DNA of 7,232 bases from Bacteroidales bacterium. GTDB lineage: Bacteria > Bacteroidota > Bacteroidia > Bacteroidales > NBLH01. Each line of letters starts with the position of its first letter. Within the stretch, counting starts at the first letter, position 1. The DNA is taken from NCBI GenBank assembly GCA_029210905.1, contig JARGGF010000205.1, forward strand, positions 1-7,232, given 5' to 3'. The notes beneath the pieces are model-generated. The model was not told where the DNA came from, ran no database searches, and saw only the letters and a program-made list of their open reading frames with translations. The position numbers and the translations under genes are program-made. Shown piece by piece: positions 7,149-7,232 of the stretch.

Positions 7149-7157
7149 CTGTTATCA

Positions 7158-7175
7158 TTTAACAATGTTTAACAA
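7158..7175 (-). repeat. Tandem 8-bp repeats in the repressor gene's leader
   Basis: TTTAACAA occurs at 7158-7165 and again at 7168-7175 (plus-strand reading), a 10-bp period of about one helical turn. A small palindrome AACA-A-TGTT (7161-7169) links the two. They lie between the predicted transcription start and the ATG at 7148, and could be another protein site or just AT-rich sequence. Confidence 0.4.
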
Positions 7176-7177
7176 AA

Positions 7178-7208
7178 CAAATATACAACTATATTTATTA
7201 ATTACCAA
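7178..7208 (-). promoter_or_regulatory. Promoter of the BlaI-M56 operon
   Basis: On the minus strand TATATTTG (7185 to 7178) is a perfect TAnnTTTG -7 box. A TTG (7208 to 7206) lies 20 bp upstream as the -33 element. The box ends 29 nt before the repressor's ATG at 7148. No other promoter is seen between the two genes, so both are probably transcribed from here. Confidence 0.65.
7184..7193. promoter_or_regulatory. Candidate BlaI-type operator 1 (overlaps the -7 box)
   Basis: TACAACTATA matches the BlaI/MecI operator form TACA-N2-TGTA with one change (TATA for TGTA). It overlaps the upstream edge of the -7 box and occupies the promoter spacer, a position where a bound repressor would block RNA polymerase. 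Confidence 0.5.
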
Positions 7209-7209
7209 C

Positions 7210-7219
7210 TATAAGTGTA
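7210..7219. promoter_or_regulatory. Candidate BlaI-type operator 2 (next to the -33 element)
   Basis: TATAAGTGTA matches TACA-N2-TGTA with one change (TATA for TACA) and sits in a longer dyad ACTATAAGTGTAGT (7208-7221) with five of six arm pairs matched. Its centre is 26 bp from that of operator 1, and its degenerate half faces the opposite way. Known bla and mec operons also use paired dyads over the promoter. Confidence 0.55.
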
Positions 7220-7232
7220 GTTTATTTTCATT

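Overview
The window is AT-rich DNA that most likely comes from a member of the phylum Bacteroidota. Three things point there: promoter -7 elements of the TAnnTTTG type with A-rich, Shine-Dalgarno-poor leaders; secreted proteins whose signal peptides end in ...AQ or ...SQ; and GldM/PorM-type domains, which belong to the Bacteroidota gliding and type IX secretion machinery. I cannot name an order or genus.

Layout, left to right. (1) Positions 1-1293, minus strand: the N-terminal 431 codons of a secreted glycoside hydrolase family 92 (alpha-mannosidase type) enzyme, cut by the window edge just past its predicted catalytic acid. (2) Positions 1294-1471: a divergent intergenic region with candidate promoters for both flanking genes. 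(3) Positions 1472-2551, plus: a secreted serine hydrolase of the S9/prolyl-oligopeptidase fold, without a beta-propeller and with a short N-terminal coiled coil. (4) Positions 2720-4951, plus: a secreted multidomain CotH-type kinase-like protein (lamin-tail domain, chitobiase-C-type domain, CotH domain, C-terminal InlB-like repeat domain). (5) Positions 4952-5084: a convergent junction with a compact bidirectional terminator-like hairpin, enclosed by a perfect 15-bp inverted repeat whose left arm lies in the last codons of the CotH gene. (6) Positions 7148 down to 5085, minus: a two-gene operon encoding a BlaI/MecI-type winged-helix repressor followed by a BlaR1-type M56 membrane metallopeptidase.

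The most interesting element is the BlaI/BlaR-type pair. The membrane protease lacks the penicillin-binding sensor domain of staphylococcal BlaR1. Its extracytoplasmic part instead ends in two domains that read like the third and fourth periplasmic domains of GldM/PorM. The operon promoter has a perfect TAnnTTTG box and a correctly spaced TTG, and two near-consensus BlaI operators (TACA-N2-TGTA type, one mismatch each) sit on it. The simplest model is an autoregulated signalling pair in which an envelope signal sensed by GldM-like domains activates the protease and removes the repressor. The signal is unknown. A connection to type IX secretion is inference only.

The left half (GH92, S9-type hydrolase, CotH protein) looks like a set of exported enzymes acting on polymers or surface structures. 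No SusC/SusD pair or regulator of a polysaccharide utilisation locus is visible. No RNA genes, CRISPR arrays or transposase genes were seen.
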